From Megaustenia siamemsis (lineage: Eukaryota; Mollusca; Gastropoda; Stylommatophora; Ariophantidae), in contig JAVIAB010000139.1 in assembly GCA_032433765.1 (NCBI GenBank), positions 45,390,190 through 45,454,189 of the forward strand: a stretch of 64,000 nt of DNA. The letters are read 5' to 3'. Shown here piece by piece: positions 20,022 through 30,647 of this stretch. The translations under genes were made by a program, and so were the position numbers. Below the pieces are notes generated by a model. That model was not told the DNA's origin. It saw only the letters and a list, made by a program, of their open reading frames with translations, and did no database searches. Numbering within the stretch: the first letter of the stretch is position 1; each line of letters begins with the position of its first letter.

Positions 20022-22690
20022 CTAAAGAATCCATTCCTAGAGGAGAAAGAAGAAATTACAAGCCATACTGGAGCAAGGAAATACAAAGACTAGAAGAGGA
20101 AATGGACTCTGCCAGAGAACTAGCTGAAACATCACACAGCACAGAGAGCAACATTGCCTACAAAGCAGCCTCGGCCAAATACAGACGTGAGGTCATGATA
20201 TCAGCAGGACAGAGATGGATAGACAAAACAGAGAGCCTTAATCTAGACAAAAATGGTCATAAACTATGGAAACTTGCGAGAGCTCTGAGCAACGAAAACA
20301 ACTGCCGACCTCCAATATCATTAACACACAATCAGAACATCCTCACAGGCAAAAGGGCAGCAAATCTACTGATAGAGACTTACAAAACCATTAGTAGAAT
20401 AAACATTCCAATAGACAAACAGAAAGCTGCAAGACGGGAAAACCAAGATGCAAAACACATGCCTTTGGCACCAGAAGAGCATCAGACGACCATCTTTACC
20501 CCAACTGAATTAGATGTTGCCCTCAAAGGACTGAAGATCAAAAGTTCCCCTGGTAAAGATGGAATCTCCAACGAAATGCTCCTAAATCTGGGACAGAAAG
20601 CCAAGAGCCTGCTTCTAAGGATAATAAATGCTAGCTGGAAGAGTGGTCATGTGCCTGCAATCTGGATGGAAGCTATTATGGTGCGTGGAAAAGACCCACG
20701 TAGCTATAGACCAATTAGCCTACTGAGCTGCCTGAGTAAGCTCATGGAAAGGCTGGTTAACAGAAGACTTATGTGGCATTTGGAGACAAAACAACAAATC
20801 GTACCACAACAAAGTGGCTTCCGTCAGCACAGATCAACTGAAGACCTGGTCACCTACATTTCACAGGAAATAGTGGATGCTCTACAAGAAAAGAAACACA
20901 CACTGGCAGTGTGGGTCGACATGGAGAAGGCTTTTGATATGGTTTGGCGAGAGGGTTTAAAGAACAAGCTTATTAGACTTGGCATCCAGGGTCGTTTATT
21001 CAATTGGGTCTCTCAATACCTTCAGAATAGAACGGCCAGAGTACAAGTTCAAGGTCAACTAAGTAAGAAGGTCTCTATCCAACAAGGTGTTACCAATCAA
21101 CGAAAAAAAACTGCATATACAATTTTCAGCATATCAAGAAACACACTCTCTGCAAACTTGAAGATAAAAGACCATACACTCCCTATTGACGAAAACCCAA
21201 CATATCTTTGCGTCACCATGAATCGCAGAATGACTTGGAAAAATCAGATAGACAGAGCAAGGATAAAAAACCAGAAAACGAACAAATATTATGAAGAAAT
21301 TGGCAGGAACGGGCTGGGGAACAGACAGCAATATTTTGAAAAGACTATACGTAGGAAGAGTCAGACCAGTTCTAGGGTATGGAGTTACAGCCTGAGCTAT
21401 GGCTTCCAAATCACACCTTAGCAAAATTAACAGAACACAGAGCCAAGCTGCCCGTATCATCACTGGTGCTATGAAATCTACACCTATCAAGACTCTAGAA
21501 ACAGTAACAGGTTTACAACCCATAGATGACCGACGGGTCACTAAAGTATTGCAAAAAGCGGAGAAATATAGAAGGCTCCTCAGCCACCCCATGCACCAAA
21601 GAATAACTGGTTCCGGAATTGTACGACTAAAAAGAGCAACTTCGCTGCAATTGCCAATGAACTAACTACTGGAGGCCCAGTACTTTCCCAAACAATATCG
21701 AAACCCTTGGGCCCATCTGATATGTCTCCTCATGGAAAGCATAAAATACCAGAACTTAAGGAAAATATAACAGGAATCATGAAAAATGGCACCCAATCAG
21801 ACACAGAAAGAAAACACTTAGCAGAAAAACACATACATGATACCTACCCACAGGACTCTTGGTCCCACATATACACAGATGGCTCTGCTACAAATGCCAC
21901 CAGAAATGGAGGGGGAGGTGTGTTCTTGACGCTGAATAATCAAGACGCGATCAGCAAGTCAATAGCTACTGGAAAATTCTCAAACAACTTTAAAGCAGAA
22001 AATGAGGCCATCAGAGATGCTGCAACACTGGCTACTCAACACAAAAATAACATGCACAATAAATTGGTGATTCTGACTGATGCACTGTCAGTTTTATCAG
22101 CTCTAAAAACCCCCTAGAACAATGAACTAGATGACTTGAGAACAACCCTGGACCAACTATGCAATAACTTCCAGAGAGTAGTCATTCAGTGGATACCATC
22201 ACACTGCAATATACACGGGAACGAACGCGCAGATAAATTAGCTAAAGAGGGAGGGAGATTGCCACAAGAGAACCATCCGCTTAGTAATGATGAAGCCAAA
22301 TCCATCCTCAAGGGTCAGTTCCGTGAAAAATTGAAACGAGAACACCCAAAACATAACGAGAGTGATGGATACCACCAACTATCAAGGTGGGATCAAGTCA
22401 TCATACTTCGCCTACGCACTGGCCACAATAGAATGAGAAATCACATGTTCACCAAATTCAAAATAGGTACAACCAGCCTATGCCACTGTACACTGGACAA
22501 TATAACTACAAAACATGTTCTACAGGATTGCCCCTAGTACACAGACCTGAGAAGAGCAATGTGGTCCACACCCACCTCTCTGGAAGAAAAACTATATGGA
22601 GCAATCAATTCGCTTAAACAGACAGCTGACTTCATGAGAGAGTCTGGAATCATACTCTGATTGAGTCTTGATCGCAGAGAGAGAGAAAGA

Positions 22691-22857
22691 ATGTTCATTA
22701 TTGTCAATATTCATCTGGCCAAGCAAACAAACTAATCAGTAAGGATTTCCAGACAAACGTCTTCTTGGTGAAGGATGAAAGAGGTCTGGTCCATACACCA
22801 GTGTGCGACCTGCTAATGCTGCTACGTCTCAGCGCTATTCCTTAAGATTGTATTAAT
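22691..22857. other. Short unassigned spacer
   Basis: No feature recognised. Confidence 0.4.
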
Positions 22858-22982
22858 TATTTGTGCCAGCTTAAGAGAATGACTTAGCAGAAGGTCAACA
22901 ACAGAAATGATAACTGCCGGGATCGAAAGTTGTCGAGAGACATGATCACCTACGCCAGCAGGCCCGGTACTTGATGTTGAAT
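22858..22982 (+). pseudogene. RT-3 family 3' end fragment
   Basis: Contains the terminal part of RT-3 (CAGCTTAAGAGAATGACTTA through CATGATCACCTACGCCAGCA and TACTTGATG). It closely resembles 2465-2570. The RT coding is shifted and broken. Confidence 0.65.
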
Positions 22983-23041
22983 TATTTATGTAGTGCGACA
23001 CCATAGTTAATGTGTTAATCGCTTAGTCTCGGTGGTGATCA

Positions 23042-23365
23042 GTTATTGATACAGTAGACTATATCGGTTATTGATGCAGAAGCATATATGGGCTATTGAT
23101 GCAGTTGCCTATATCGGTTATTGATGCAGTAGCCTATATCGGTTATTGATACAGTAGTCTATATCGGTTATTGATGCAGTAGCTTATATCGGTTATTGAT
23201 GCAGTAGCCTATATCGGTTATTGATGCAGTAGCCTATATCGGTTATTGATACAGTAGCCTATATCGGTTATTGATGCAGTAGCCTATATCGGTTACTGAT
23301 GCAGTAGCTTATATCGGTTATTGATACAACAGCCTATATCGGTTATTGATACAGTAGCCTATATG
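23042..23365. repeat. 25-bp minisatellite, about 13 copies
   Basis: Unit ATATCGGTTATTGATGCAGT plus AGCCT, with GATGCAGT/GATACAGT and AGCCT/AGTCT/AGCTT variants. Confidence 0.95.
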
Positions 23366-23429
23366 CTGGAGTGTCTTTGAAATTTCTGTGCGAGGTCATG
23401 AGCCTGAAAAAGCACTGTTTCATCAAAGT

Positions 23430-24130
23430 GAGCATTCAGTTAGTGACTATAAATCAGTGTGAGACTTCAGTTAGCGACTATAAATCAGTGTGAGACTTCA
23501 GTTAGCGACTATAAATCAGTGTGAGACTTCAGTTAGCGACTATAAATCAGAGTGAGACTTCAGTTAGCGACTATAAATCAGTGTGAGACTTCAGTTAGCG
23601 ACTATAAATCAGTGTGAGACTTCAGTTAGCGACTACACAGAAAAGTGAGACTTCATTTAGCGACTACACATCAGTGTCAGACTTCAATTAGCAACTACAC
23701 ACCACTGTCAGACTTCATTTAGCGCCTACACATCAGTGTGAGACTTCATTTAGCGACTACACATAAATATGAGATTTCATTTAGCGACTACACATCAGTG
23801 TGAGACTTCATTTAGCGACTACACATTAATGTGAGACTCCAGTTAGCGACTACACATCAGTGTGAGACTCCAGTTAGCGACTACACATCAATGTCAGACT
23901 CCAGTTAGCGACTACACATCAAAGTGAGACTTCAGTTAGCGGCTACACATCAAAGTAAGACTTCCGTTAGCGACTACACATTAATGTGAGACTCCAGTTA
24001 GCGACTACACATCAGTGTGAGACTCCAGTTAGCGACTACACATCAATGTCAGACTCCAGTTAGCGACTACACATCAAAGTGAGACTTCAGTTAGCGGCTA
24101 CACATCAAAGTAAGACTTCCGTTAGCGACT
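23430..24130. repeat. 31-bp minisatellite with 155-bp higher-order copy
   Basis: About 22 copies of a unit containing GAGACTTCAGTTAGCGACTA. Early copies carry TATAAATCAG and later ones TACACATCAG. A block of five successive units (155 bp) starting near 23823 is repeated almost exactly from about 23978, which is a higher-order duplication. Confidence 0.95.
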
Positions 24131-24134
24131 TTTT

Positions 24135-24789
24135 TCTGTTCAATATTCTTTTGTCAGAGCAGAGTTCGTTGTGCTTTTTCCCCTCCACTGACTGGTGGTG
24201 GAGCTGAACTTCTCTACAGCTCCATATAATGTAACAATGAGTATAAAGCAAATAGATCGCTATATATGGGCCATTGCCCTCCTGCTATGATCTTCAATTG
24301 CCTCACAGTCTTCTGTTCATGGAATAAGCTTCACGGCAGTCGAGATTTCACAATATCCGCTCCAGCTCATGTCGCAACATCCCGTCCAAATAGCAAACAC
24401 TGGTGACAAGGTCGACTGCCGTGCAGCCTTAATCGGTTGCGCAGGCGACAATTTCAAACGACTACCATCGAAAAGAGAGTGCACAGTCACTTCCTGTAAT
24501 GTTTCGTAGAAAGAAGAAAAACACTTTGAAAACAAACAAAGCAATCAAAACTATTCTCTAAAAACTGAGTGACAAACAGCCACTTTGCATTGTCAGTAGT
24601 ATCTGTATCGTTAGCAATGTCGAACTCTAGTGCGAGTCAAGTAGGCTGCGTAGGCTACACATCTAAACGACATAACTAATAGTAAGTACCTACAGTCACT
24701 TCCAAACTCCAATTCACTCAAAAATATCGAGAAAACCACATACACTATCAAAACACCGTATTAAGCAGTTAACAATCAGTTCATGCTGT
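24135..24789. other. Intergenic, no gene recognised
   Basis: A minus-strand 75-codon frame (24317-24544) has no recognisable motif. Nothing else is supported. Confidence 0.45.
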
Positions 24790-24920
24790 AGATAGATGTG
24801 TCGGGCCAAATGGCACAAAAATAGCTTGCCGTCAATAAGTGACACAAAGCATGAATTTAACATGTAAATGATGATGTAAAAGAGGCCACCATGACTGTCC
24901 ATGTAAGTTGGGATGTAAGA
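24790..24920 (+). mobile_element. SINE-C subtype 1, 3' portion only
   Basis: Shares GATGTGTCGGGCCAAATGGC and an ending CATGTAAGTTGGGATGTAAG-like block with the 3' end of the SINE-C copy at 60240-60660. The head is absent. Confidence 0.5.
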
Positions 24921-25689
24921 AGGAAGAGAAATCTCGTCCCAAAATAATGTCTTGATGAAGTCAAAGGTGTCAGACTAAAAGGTGCTGTATCTTGGGTGTA
25001 AACTAGAGCACAATTATTTTCATCAAGATTTTATAGATTTACTAACTAAGCAATCCCAGTTTTCTAGTTTTTTGTTCAGTTTTCCCAGTTTTCCCAAGAG
25101 ATCATATTTTCAGCATGTCAAAATGTGCTCGTTGGGGGAATAGCAAAGAAAATAAATAATTCGGCTTCTACAAGTTAATACATAAAACTGGGATACTGTG
25201 GCTACGAAATTCTTTATAACTTGGCAAATGTATCTCATATATATATATATTTAGAATTCAAACAAAGAAAACTTACACACTTTGGGTGCATCAAATATCC
25301 CAGTATATTGAAATATTACTAATGGAGGGTAGTTCATGTTCTCTCGACAGTTCGTGAGCTCACGTTGTAGTAAACATCCGAGAAGCTATCTTGTAGCATG
25401 GTAGTTGATGTGATAGGATATGACTCCTGCCAAACGTCGGTTAAAGAATGTTGTTAAGAGATTGGGATAATGTAAACATGAGAATTACTAAATCAAATTA
25501 GACTTCTTTGAATGTTATAAAAAGGGAGAGAGTGAAAATGTGGACATTTAAACTTTTCTTACAGAGAAGATACTGATGGAGCGTGTTATTTGATGCAAGA
25601 TGTACGTCTGTAGCTAGGCTGAAAGTGATCACCGATTCAAAGCTGGCTCTTTGCGTCATGATAAGTGCCGAGCGTGTCTGAAACTATTA
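24921..25689. other. Intergenic, AT-rich
   Basis: No gene recognised. A short (AT)n run lies at about 25237-25251. A TTTTCTAGTT/TTTTCCCAGTTTTCCC motif repeats near 25055-25095. Confidence 0.45.
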
Positions 25690-25806
25690 AGATCCCCTAC
25701 TGAACGTTTCTCTAGTGCTCCTAGAATCAGATCCTACTGAACGTTTCTGTAGTGCTCCTAGAATCAGATCCTACTGAACGTTTCTCTAGTGCTCCTAGAA
25801 TCAGAC
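25690..25806. repeat. 37-bp tandem repeat, three copies
   Basis: Three copies of CCTACTGAACGTTTCTCTAG followed by TGCTCCTAGAATCAGAT. One substitution (CTCTAG/CTGTAG) marks the middle copy. Confidence 0.95.
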
Positions 25807-25809
25807 AAA

Positions 25810-26014
25810 TTAGCGAAGGCGCGCCTCACAGCACCAGAGCTGGAAGTTGTCAGCGACCCACAGCTGATGGCTTGCGCCAGGATCGGTGAACCAGAACCAT
25901 CCAGACCCTGCTCCACCTCTCCGTGGTGCCTCTAGTAACATACTAACCTGTCTAGTCTGGCCAAGCGAATATCGATCGAAGAGGGGAGACAACCTGTTAC
26001 TCAAAAATGTCATA
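25810..26014 (-). other. Unrecognised minus-strand open stretch
   Basis: The minus strand is open from 26094 to 25810 (94 codons) and includes GWFWFTDPGASHQLW. The start overlaps a SINE-C relic, so the frame is not clean. I do not recognise the product and it may be chance. Confidence 0.2.
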
Positions 26015-26135
26015 CTAAAGTCGGATGTGTTGGGCCGAAAGGCGCAAATATCATAGTTATACTGCAAACCACAATACATCGCAGACACGCCCACTTAACG
26101 TTCTTTTAAGGGTGGATGATGAAGAAGTGTACTCC
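26015..26135 (+). mobile_element. SINE-C subtype 1, 3' portion
   Basis: Contains GTCGGATGTGTTGGGCCGAA and AGGCGCAAATATC, matching the 3' segment of other SINE-C copies. The head is absent. Confidence 0.5.
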
Positions 26136-26174
26136 TTTAGTCATCGGGCGAACGCAAGCAAGCAAGACAAACTA

Positions 26175-26273
26175 TAGTCCGTTCAAAAATTCATAATCAC
26201 ACCTGAATTAGTTTTGCGTGATAACGTTTGTTATTTTGCTTTCAAATTTTGCATGCAATCTTATAATATTGAT
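26175..26273 (+). repeat. Left terminal inverted repeat
   Basis: Starts TAGTCCGTTCAAAAATTCAT. Matches the reverse complement of 29365-29464 apart from a few differences. Confidence 0.9.
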
Positions 26274-26683
26274 TTCGTTATAGAAATATTTTTTGCTCTG
26301 AGAAATTTGATCTAGTTTAAAAGGTTTCTTCTTTAGGCTATATTAAATTCACCCTGCTCGAATTTGACACCATTTTAGGGTATATACATTAATTTGGTGC
26401 GGTCGTTCACGTAAAATTGCTTGGCTATTGCAGAAACACTAACTTCAGGAAAATCCCGTGCACAAAACTGAATTGTTATTGAACGACATGACGCACCACG
26501 GCCTTGGCATTAATTACCGAAGGGAAGGCGTATCTTTATTAATTTTGTGAAGACTCAGTAGACAATTTGTTGACTTTAAATACCAACATTTATATCTAAA
26601 TTACAATGAGTTTGAAATGCACATTTATAACTATGCAAAAGATTACTGTTTTACTATATCAGCACTTCCTTAGGGAATCCAAG

Positions 26684-27868
26684 ATGGGGCATTTATATTG
26701 TGATATTCATGACCCAGAGAGACGAACGCAACTCTTGCTTGGTCTTAATAGATCGTGATTGTCTCGTTGGATTAAACAAGACTCAGAGTGCACTCATGTC
26801 AATCAAGGAAGGAAAAGGAAAGTCGACAGCTTTGACATGGATGTCATAAAACGTGAGATATTGAAAATGTTTGCTAATAATGTACTTGTTACTCTCAGGA
26901 ATTTGAAATTAAAATTGCATGCAGACTGCAATATTGACATTTCTAAAAGTACTCTATGGAAGATTGTGCGAGGAGCCGGCTTCACTTTCAGAAAAACTGT
27001 TGGGGGCAGGAATATTATTTGTGAAAAACCACACTTGGTCATTGCTCGAAGCAAATACCTGAGACAGATCCGTGAGCGGCGGAGTGAACGGTATGATATT
27101 GTATATTTGGACGAATCATGGGTCAACGCACACCACACCTATGCTAAAGAATGGCAGTCAGTAAATGGCAAACTCAAAAGAACAATTCCGAGCAGCAAAG
27201 GCCAGCGCATTATATTAACGCCTGCTGGAAGCACTGAAAACGGTCTTGTCCATGATGCGAGACTTATTTTCCAATCAAAAAGTACCGACGGTAGGGACTA
27301 CCATACTGAAATGAATGGAAACATTTTCAGGCACTGGTTGGAGAACGATCTTTTACCAATCCTGGAGAGACCTTCATGCATAGTCATGGATAATGCATCA
27401 TACCACAATGTCGTATCAGAGGACGACAAAGTGCCTACTGCATCAAATACAAAAGAGCAAATTAGGACATGGCTTGCGAATGAAAATGTCAAATTTGACG
27501 ACACATATTTAAAACCCGAATTGTTACAACTTGTGAAGAATACGAATAAGAAAAAGGTGTACCATGTTGACAAAATCATTGAGAAATACGGCCACACCTC
27601 TCTTCGACTCCCTGCATATCATGCGCACCTTAATCTAATCGAACTTGTCTGGGCTCACGTCAAACGACAAGTTGCAGAACAGAACATGACGTTTAAAATG
27701 TGTGATATTGAAGTTCTGACACGCGAGTCTCTTTCAAAAATAGACATTCCGTTCTGGAAGAAGTGTGTTGAACATGTGCTGCGGGTGGAAGATGAGTACT
27801 GGAAACAAGATGGATTACTATTTGTCCAGCCAGTAATGATTATCAACCTCTTGGAATCGTCAGATTAG
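26684..27868 (+). pseudogene. DDE transposase, DD83E spacing, one in-frame stop
   Basis: Probable cut-and-paste transposase acting on the flanking TIRs. An ATG at 26684 opens a frame of 394 residues interrupted by a single TGA at 26756-26758; the uninterrupted part (26759-27868) begins at TTG, not ATG. The N-terminal part (to about residue 110) includes LSRWIKQD and STLWKIVRGAGFTFRK, consistent with helix-turn-helix DNA binding. Catalytic triad, counting from the ATG: D143 (VYLDESW), D236 (IVMDNASYH), E320 (HLNLIELVW, in place of the usual NPIE). There are 83 residues between the second D and the E, far more than the 34-41 of classical Tc1/mariner, and close to the group described as DD82E (Sailor, from memory). 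No frameshift was seen elsewhere; only the N-terminal stop breaks it. Confidence 0.85.
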
Positions 27869-27905
27869 GAATGATTAAAATTAAGATGAATTCAATTCCA
27901 GCTGC

Positions 27906-27916
27906 AGTTATGACGT
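27906..27916 (+). repeat. Target-site duplication of RH-2 copy 1, left
   Basis: AGTTATGACGT, one mismatch to 29085-29095. Confidence 0.75.
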
Positions 27917-29084
27917 TATTGAGTTATTGAGTTATATGCGGGTCATCATCATTGCACTCCGAACATGTCCATAGGTGCTCAGATCCCCTCCTCAGCAATT
28001 CCCTCAGTGTCCAGCGACTGGCGACTCCAGTTCTATGTTGGTTGATAAGTCTTCTTACACGGCCACCAAGTTTCTCATTTCTGGCTGTGCCCATCTTAAC
28101 TCCCATTTCCATCATCCGAAGAAGCGACGTTGATCTGTGTTTGTCGAAGTCCCGTGCTCTTCCCACATCTCGGAGTGCATTGATGATGTCCGCCCGATCC
28201 ATCGGTTGCCCGTCCTCAACGACAGCGCAGCTAGCCAACCTGCCGCTCTCTCATTTCCCCGCACTCCCGCATGTCCAGGGACATAGACAAAGGTGACCTT
28301 ACGTATTTTGGATTTCTGCAACGACTCTACCCATTGCATGCGTACAAAGCCCGCCTCCACTTTTTTTATCATGCTCATCGAATCACTCAGTATACATGCG
28401 TGGATGTAGTCTTGTGACTCTAACCATTTGAATGCCTTGGTCACTGCCATCACCTCCATTGTCATGCTACTCGTGGTCATGGCGTATGCACCACTGTCTT
28501 CCTTGGCCATTCTGCCTGCCGAACGTGCTGTAAATGCCCATGCACTTCTTTCGTGTCGTCTTACAGATCCGTCTGTATAGATGACTGCATCTTTCTCATC
28601 GGTGTTATCGCAGATGAGACCGTTGACCTCAGCATTAACCACGACCGGGTTCTGCTCCCTACTTTTCCTGTCGAGTGTGACAATACATGAGAAAGTCCCC
28701 TTGAATGTCGTAGGCACCGGTATCCACTCCTCACCAACGCTGAGATTGGTAAGCCCACAGACCTGTTTGATGACATCTTCTGCTCGGCCCACCCATGATT
28801 TGCCTCTTTTTAGCCTGGTGCCTTTCTCTGTGTTGAGCACGTGGTGCAATGGATGCTCTGTATCTGTACTAATCTTCAGGTATGCTCGTGCTCTCCAGAT
28901 CTTGATTCTGTCATCCATGGTTGGAAAGTCAAGAAGATACCTCATTGCCACACAGGGAGTGTCCCTCGTACATCCCAGGATAATGCGCATGGCTTCATTT
29001 TGTATTTTCTCCAGCCTATCAATTTGAGTCGTACTAACAGTAAGAATGGCCAGGGCATACTCGATTGGTGCGAGGACCTTTACG
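27917..29084 (-). pseudogene. RH-2 element 3' fragment inserted in the DNA transposon
   Basis: The minus-strand frame 28990-28112 encodes the RT connection region (MRIILGCTRDTPCVAMRYLL, KIWRARAYLKI) and an RNase H domain (YTDGSVRRHE, TMEVMAVTKAF, LSDSMSMIKK, VPGHAGVRGNERA). The rest continues in another frame at 28238-27924 (LRMMEMGVKMGTARNEKL and WTCSECNDDDPHITQ). One frameshift lies near 28240. It is 5'-truncated at 29084 and ends in an AACTCAATAACTCAATAA repeat. It is flanked by AGTTATGACGT (27906-27916) and AGTTAAGACGT (29085-29095), an 11-bp duplication with one mismatch. Confidence 0.88.
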
Positions 29085-29095
29085 AGTTAAGACGT
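29085..29095 (+). repeat. Target-site duplication of RH-2 copy 1, right
   Basis: AGTTAAGACGT, one mismatch to 27906-27916. Confidence 0.75.
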
Positions 29096-29364
29096 CCTGT
29101 GGTCTAATGGTTACCGGACAAGACTAATTGTAACCAATTGAATTCATGTTTGCAAATACACATAACGAACAACACCCACAATTAAGCACTATGTAGATAC
29201 GCCTCTGGCAAGAATTGCAGTAAACTGGAAAATTTAACACGATTACTGTAAACTCTAAAATTTGAATCAACTTGTGTGATATCGTTATAAAGGATCAAAG
29301 GAATTCGCTGATGTGCAAAATCTGTTGTGTTTGTGGAATAAAAAAATACCAAAATCTTTGCGTC

Positions 29365-29464
29365 ATCAACATTCTAAGATTGCATGCAAAATTTGAAACC
29401 AAAATAACAAGCGGTTATCACGCAAAACTAATTCAGGTGTGATTATTAATTTCTGAACGGACTA
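29365..29464 (-). repeat. Right terminal inverted repeat
   Basis: Ends TTCTGAACGGACTA and mirrors 26175-26273. A TA dinucleotide follows at 29465-29466. Confidence 0.9.
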
Positions 29465-29466
29465 TA

Positions 29467-29716
29467 GCCTGACCAAGCGAGCGGGGACAGGAGGCTATCA
29501 CGTTCTCTACAATTCCGCTTGTGTTGAGCCGAGATGAGCTATATACAACGGATTGTTGTAAACAATAGAACACGTAGACGCCATTTACAGTTATTTTATT
29601 GAGGAACGATGTTGATTAACTGTGGGGCGAATGCAGGAGAAGAAGGAGAAACTAGAGTTGGATTTGGTATTGGCACGGAAAACAATGAAATGGTGAAATA
29701 TGCTAGGATTGCATGC
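29467..29716. other. Intergenic, no feature recognised
   Basis: Flank of the DNA transposon; nothing supported. Confidence 0.4.
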
Positions 29717-30005
29717 ATGTTCATACAATCATGAACAAATTACTCTGCCTGATCGTACAATCTTGAACGAATTGCTGTTCCTGATTGTACAATTATAAAC
29801 AAATTACTATGCTGATCGTACAATCACGAACAAATGACTATGCCTGTTTGTACAATCATGAACAAATTACTCTCTGTGATAGTACAATCATGCTCAATAT
29901 ATATATATATGCCTGTTCGTACATCAGATACAAATTAGTGTGTATGTACAATCATAAACAAATTACTATGCCTGTTAGTGCAATAATGAATAAATTAACA
30001 AACTC
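29717..30005. repeat. ~32-bp degenerate minisatellite, about 9 copies
   Basis: Units share TACAATCATGAACAAATTAC and GCCTGATCGT/GCCTGTTCGT with much variation. A short (AT)n lies at 29898-29911. Confidence 0.85.
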
Positions 30006-30117
30006 GTTCTAACGTCCCGCCTCCAAGTTGCGACATTTCCTTCAGACTTACAAAAATTAATCGCCATGAACGATGCAGATAGTTCCTTAACAGGTTAGTC
30101 TGTTTCATTATCAAATA
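30006..30117. other. Short unassigned spacer
   Basis: No feature recognised. Confidence 0.4.
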
Positions 30118-30360
30118 CCATGCCTGTTGGCGTAGGTGGACATGTCTCTCCACAACTTTCGATCTCGGCAGCTATTTATCATTTCTGTTGTTAACCTTCT
30201 GCCAAGCCATTCTCTTAATTTGTCCGTTATCTTTTCTTTTTGCGTAAGCTCTATCTCTTCGTCCCTCAACTTTTCCAGTTGTTACAATATATTCCAGTTG
30301 TTCCCTTCTCATTAAATGGCCAAAAAATGATGATTATTTCTTCATAATATTGGAAATTAG
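30118..30360 (-). pseudogene. RT-3 family 3' end, minus strand
   Basis: Minus-strand copy with the coding remnants of the GHLMRRE-like, QLEYIVTTGK and DHVHLRQQAW segments. It matches 38848-39170. Broken frames. Confidence 0.7.
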
Positions 30361-30600
30361 CTCTCAGATGGTTTCCACATGAATACCTGGTGGGGAAGTA
30401 TTTCCTCGCTCGTTCTCAGCACATGACCGATGTATTTCCAACGCCTTCTTCTTATAAAGCTGGACAACAGTCTTGTTTAGCTTCATCTATTATCAGCTCG
30501 TTTAAAGTGTATTCTTTCCAGCTTATGTTTGAGATTCGACGAAGACCCCTTAATTTAGCTTCAATTATGAAGCTTGCAAACAGAATACTATTGGCGATTT
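30361..30600 (-). pseudogene. Another RT C-terminal tail, minus strand
   Basis: The minus strand reads RRRRWKYIGHVLRTSEEILP at about 30460-30390, the standard tail pattern of animal endonuclease-reverse transcriptases. It directly abuts the RT-3 copy and probably belongs to a different family. Upstream residues are out of frame. Confidence 0.5.
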
Positions 30601-30647
30601 TGTTTTATATGCGCTGTTAACTATTGTGATTATATAGTAATATAACT

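Larger units (their letters stand above)
18962..22690 (+). pseudogene. JK-1 non-LTR retrotransposon: APE endonuclease, RT and RNase H (broken copy)
   Basis: Most complete element of its family here. The endonuclease part (18962-19486) starts with NAEGIYHKKQAL after an in-frame TAG, then IDVACIQETHL and VVGDFN, which are apurinic-endonuclease-like motifs. After a SINE insertion, the RT frame (20102-21421, 439 codons) has SSPGKDGISNEML, SYRPISLLSCLSKLMERL, QSGFRQHRSTEDL and motif A (VDMEKAFD, catalytic D at residue 273). Right after SIQQGV (residues 325-330) the sequence jumps to post-palm residues, so the catalytic YADD box is deleted. RNase H follows at 21707-22537 (YTDGSA, KAENEAI, LTDALSVL, GNERADKLA), interrupted by a stop at 22115. 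The end is MRESGIIL, a stop at 22660-22662, and a GATCGCAGAGAGAGA tail. It cannot encode an active RT. Confidence 0.9.
26175..29464 (+). mobile_element. IS630-Tc1-mariner-type DNA transposon with long TIRs and an RH-2 insertion
   Basis: Terminal inverted repeats at 26175-26273 and 29365-29464 are about 99-100 bp and start TAGTCCGTTC. They are flanked by TA at 26173-26174 and 29465-29466, the target duplication typical of this superfamily. A transposase gene fills the left half. A 1168-bp RH-2 retrotransposon fragment (27917-29084) sits between the gene and the right TIR. Removing it and one target-site copy leaves an element of about 2.1 kb. TIR divergence is low (a handful of substitutions and one indel), which suggests fairly recent activity. 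Confidence 0.88.

Noticed and set aside
23042..24130. CRISPR array
   Set aside because: The 25- and 31-bp units are contiguous tandem repeats without unique spacers, and the DNA is eukaryotic.
26759..26761. TTG as true start of the transposase
   Set aside because: The same frame is open back to an ATG at 26684 apart from one TGA, and the extra residues fit an N-terminal DNA-binding region.
27924..29107. Host RNase H or RT gene
   Set aside because: Three related copies with target-site duplications and 5' truncation show it is a retrotransposon.
29096..29125. tRNA-like head (CCTGTGGTCTAATGGTTACC)
   Set aside because: No B-box or SINE body follows within the transposon's right arm; likely coincidence.
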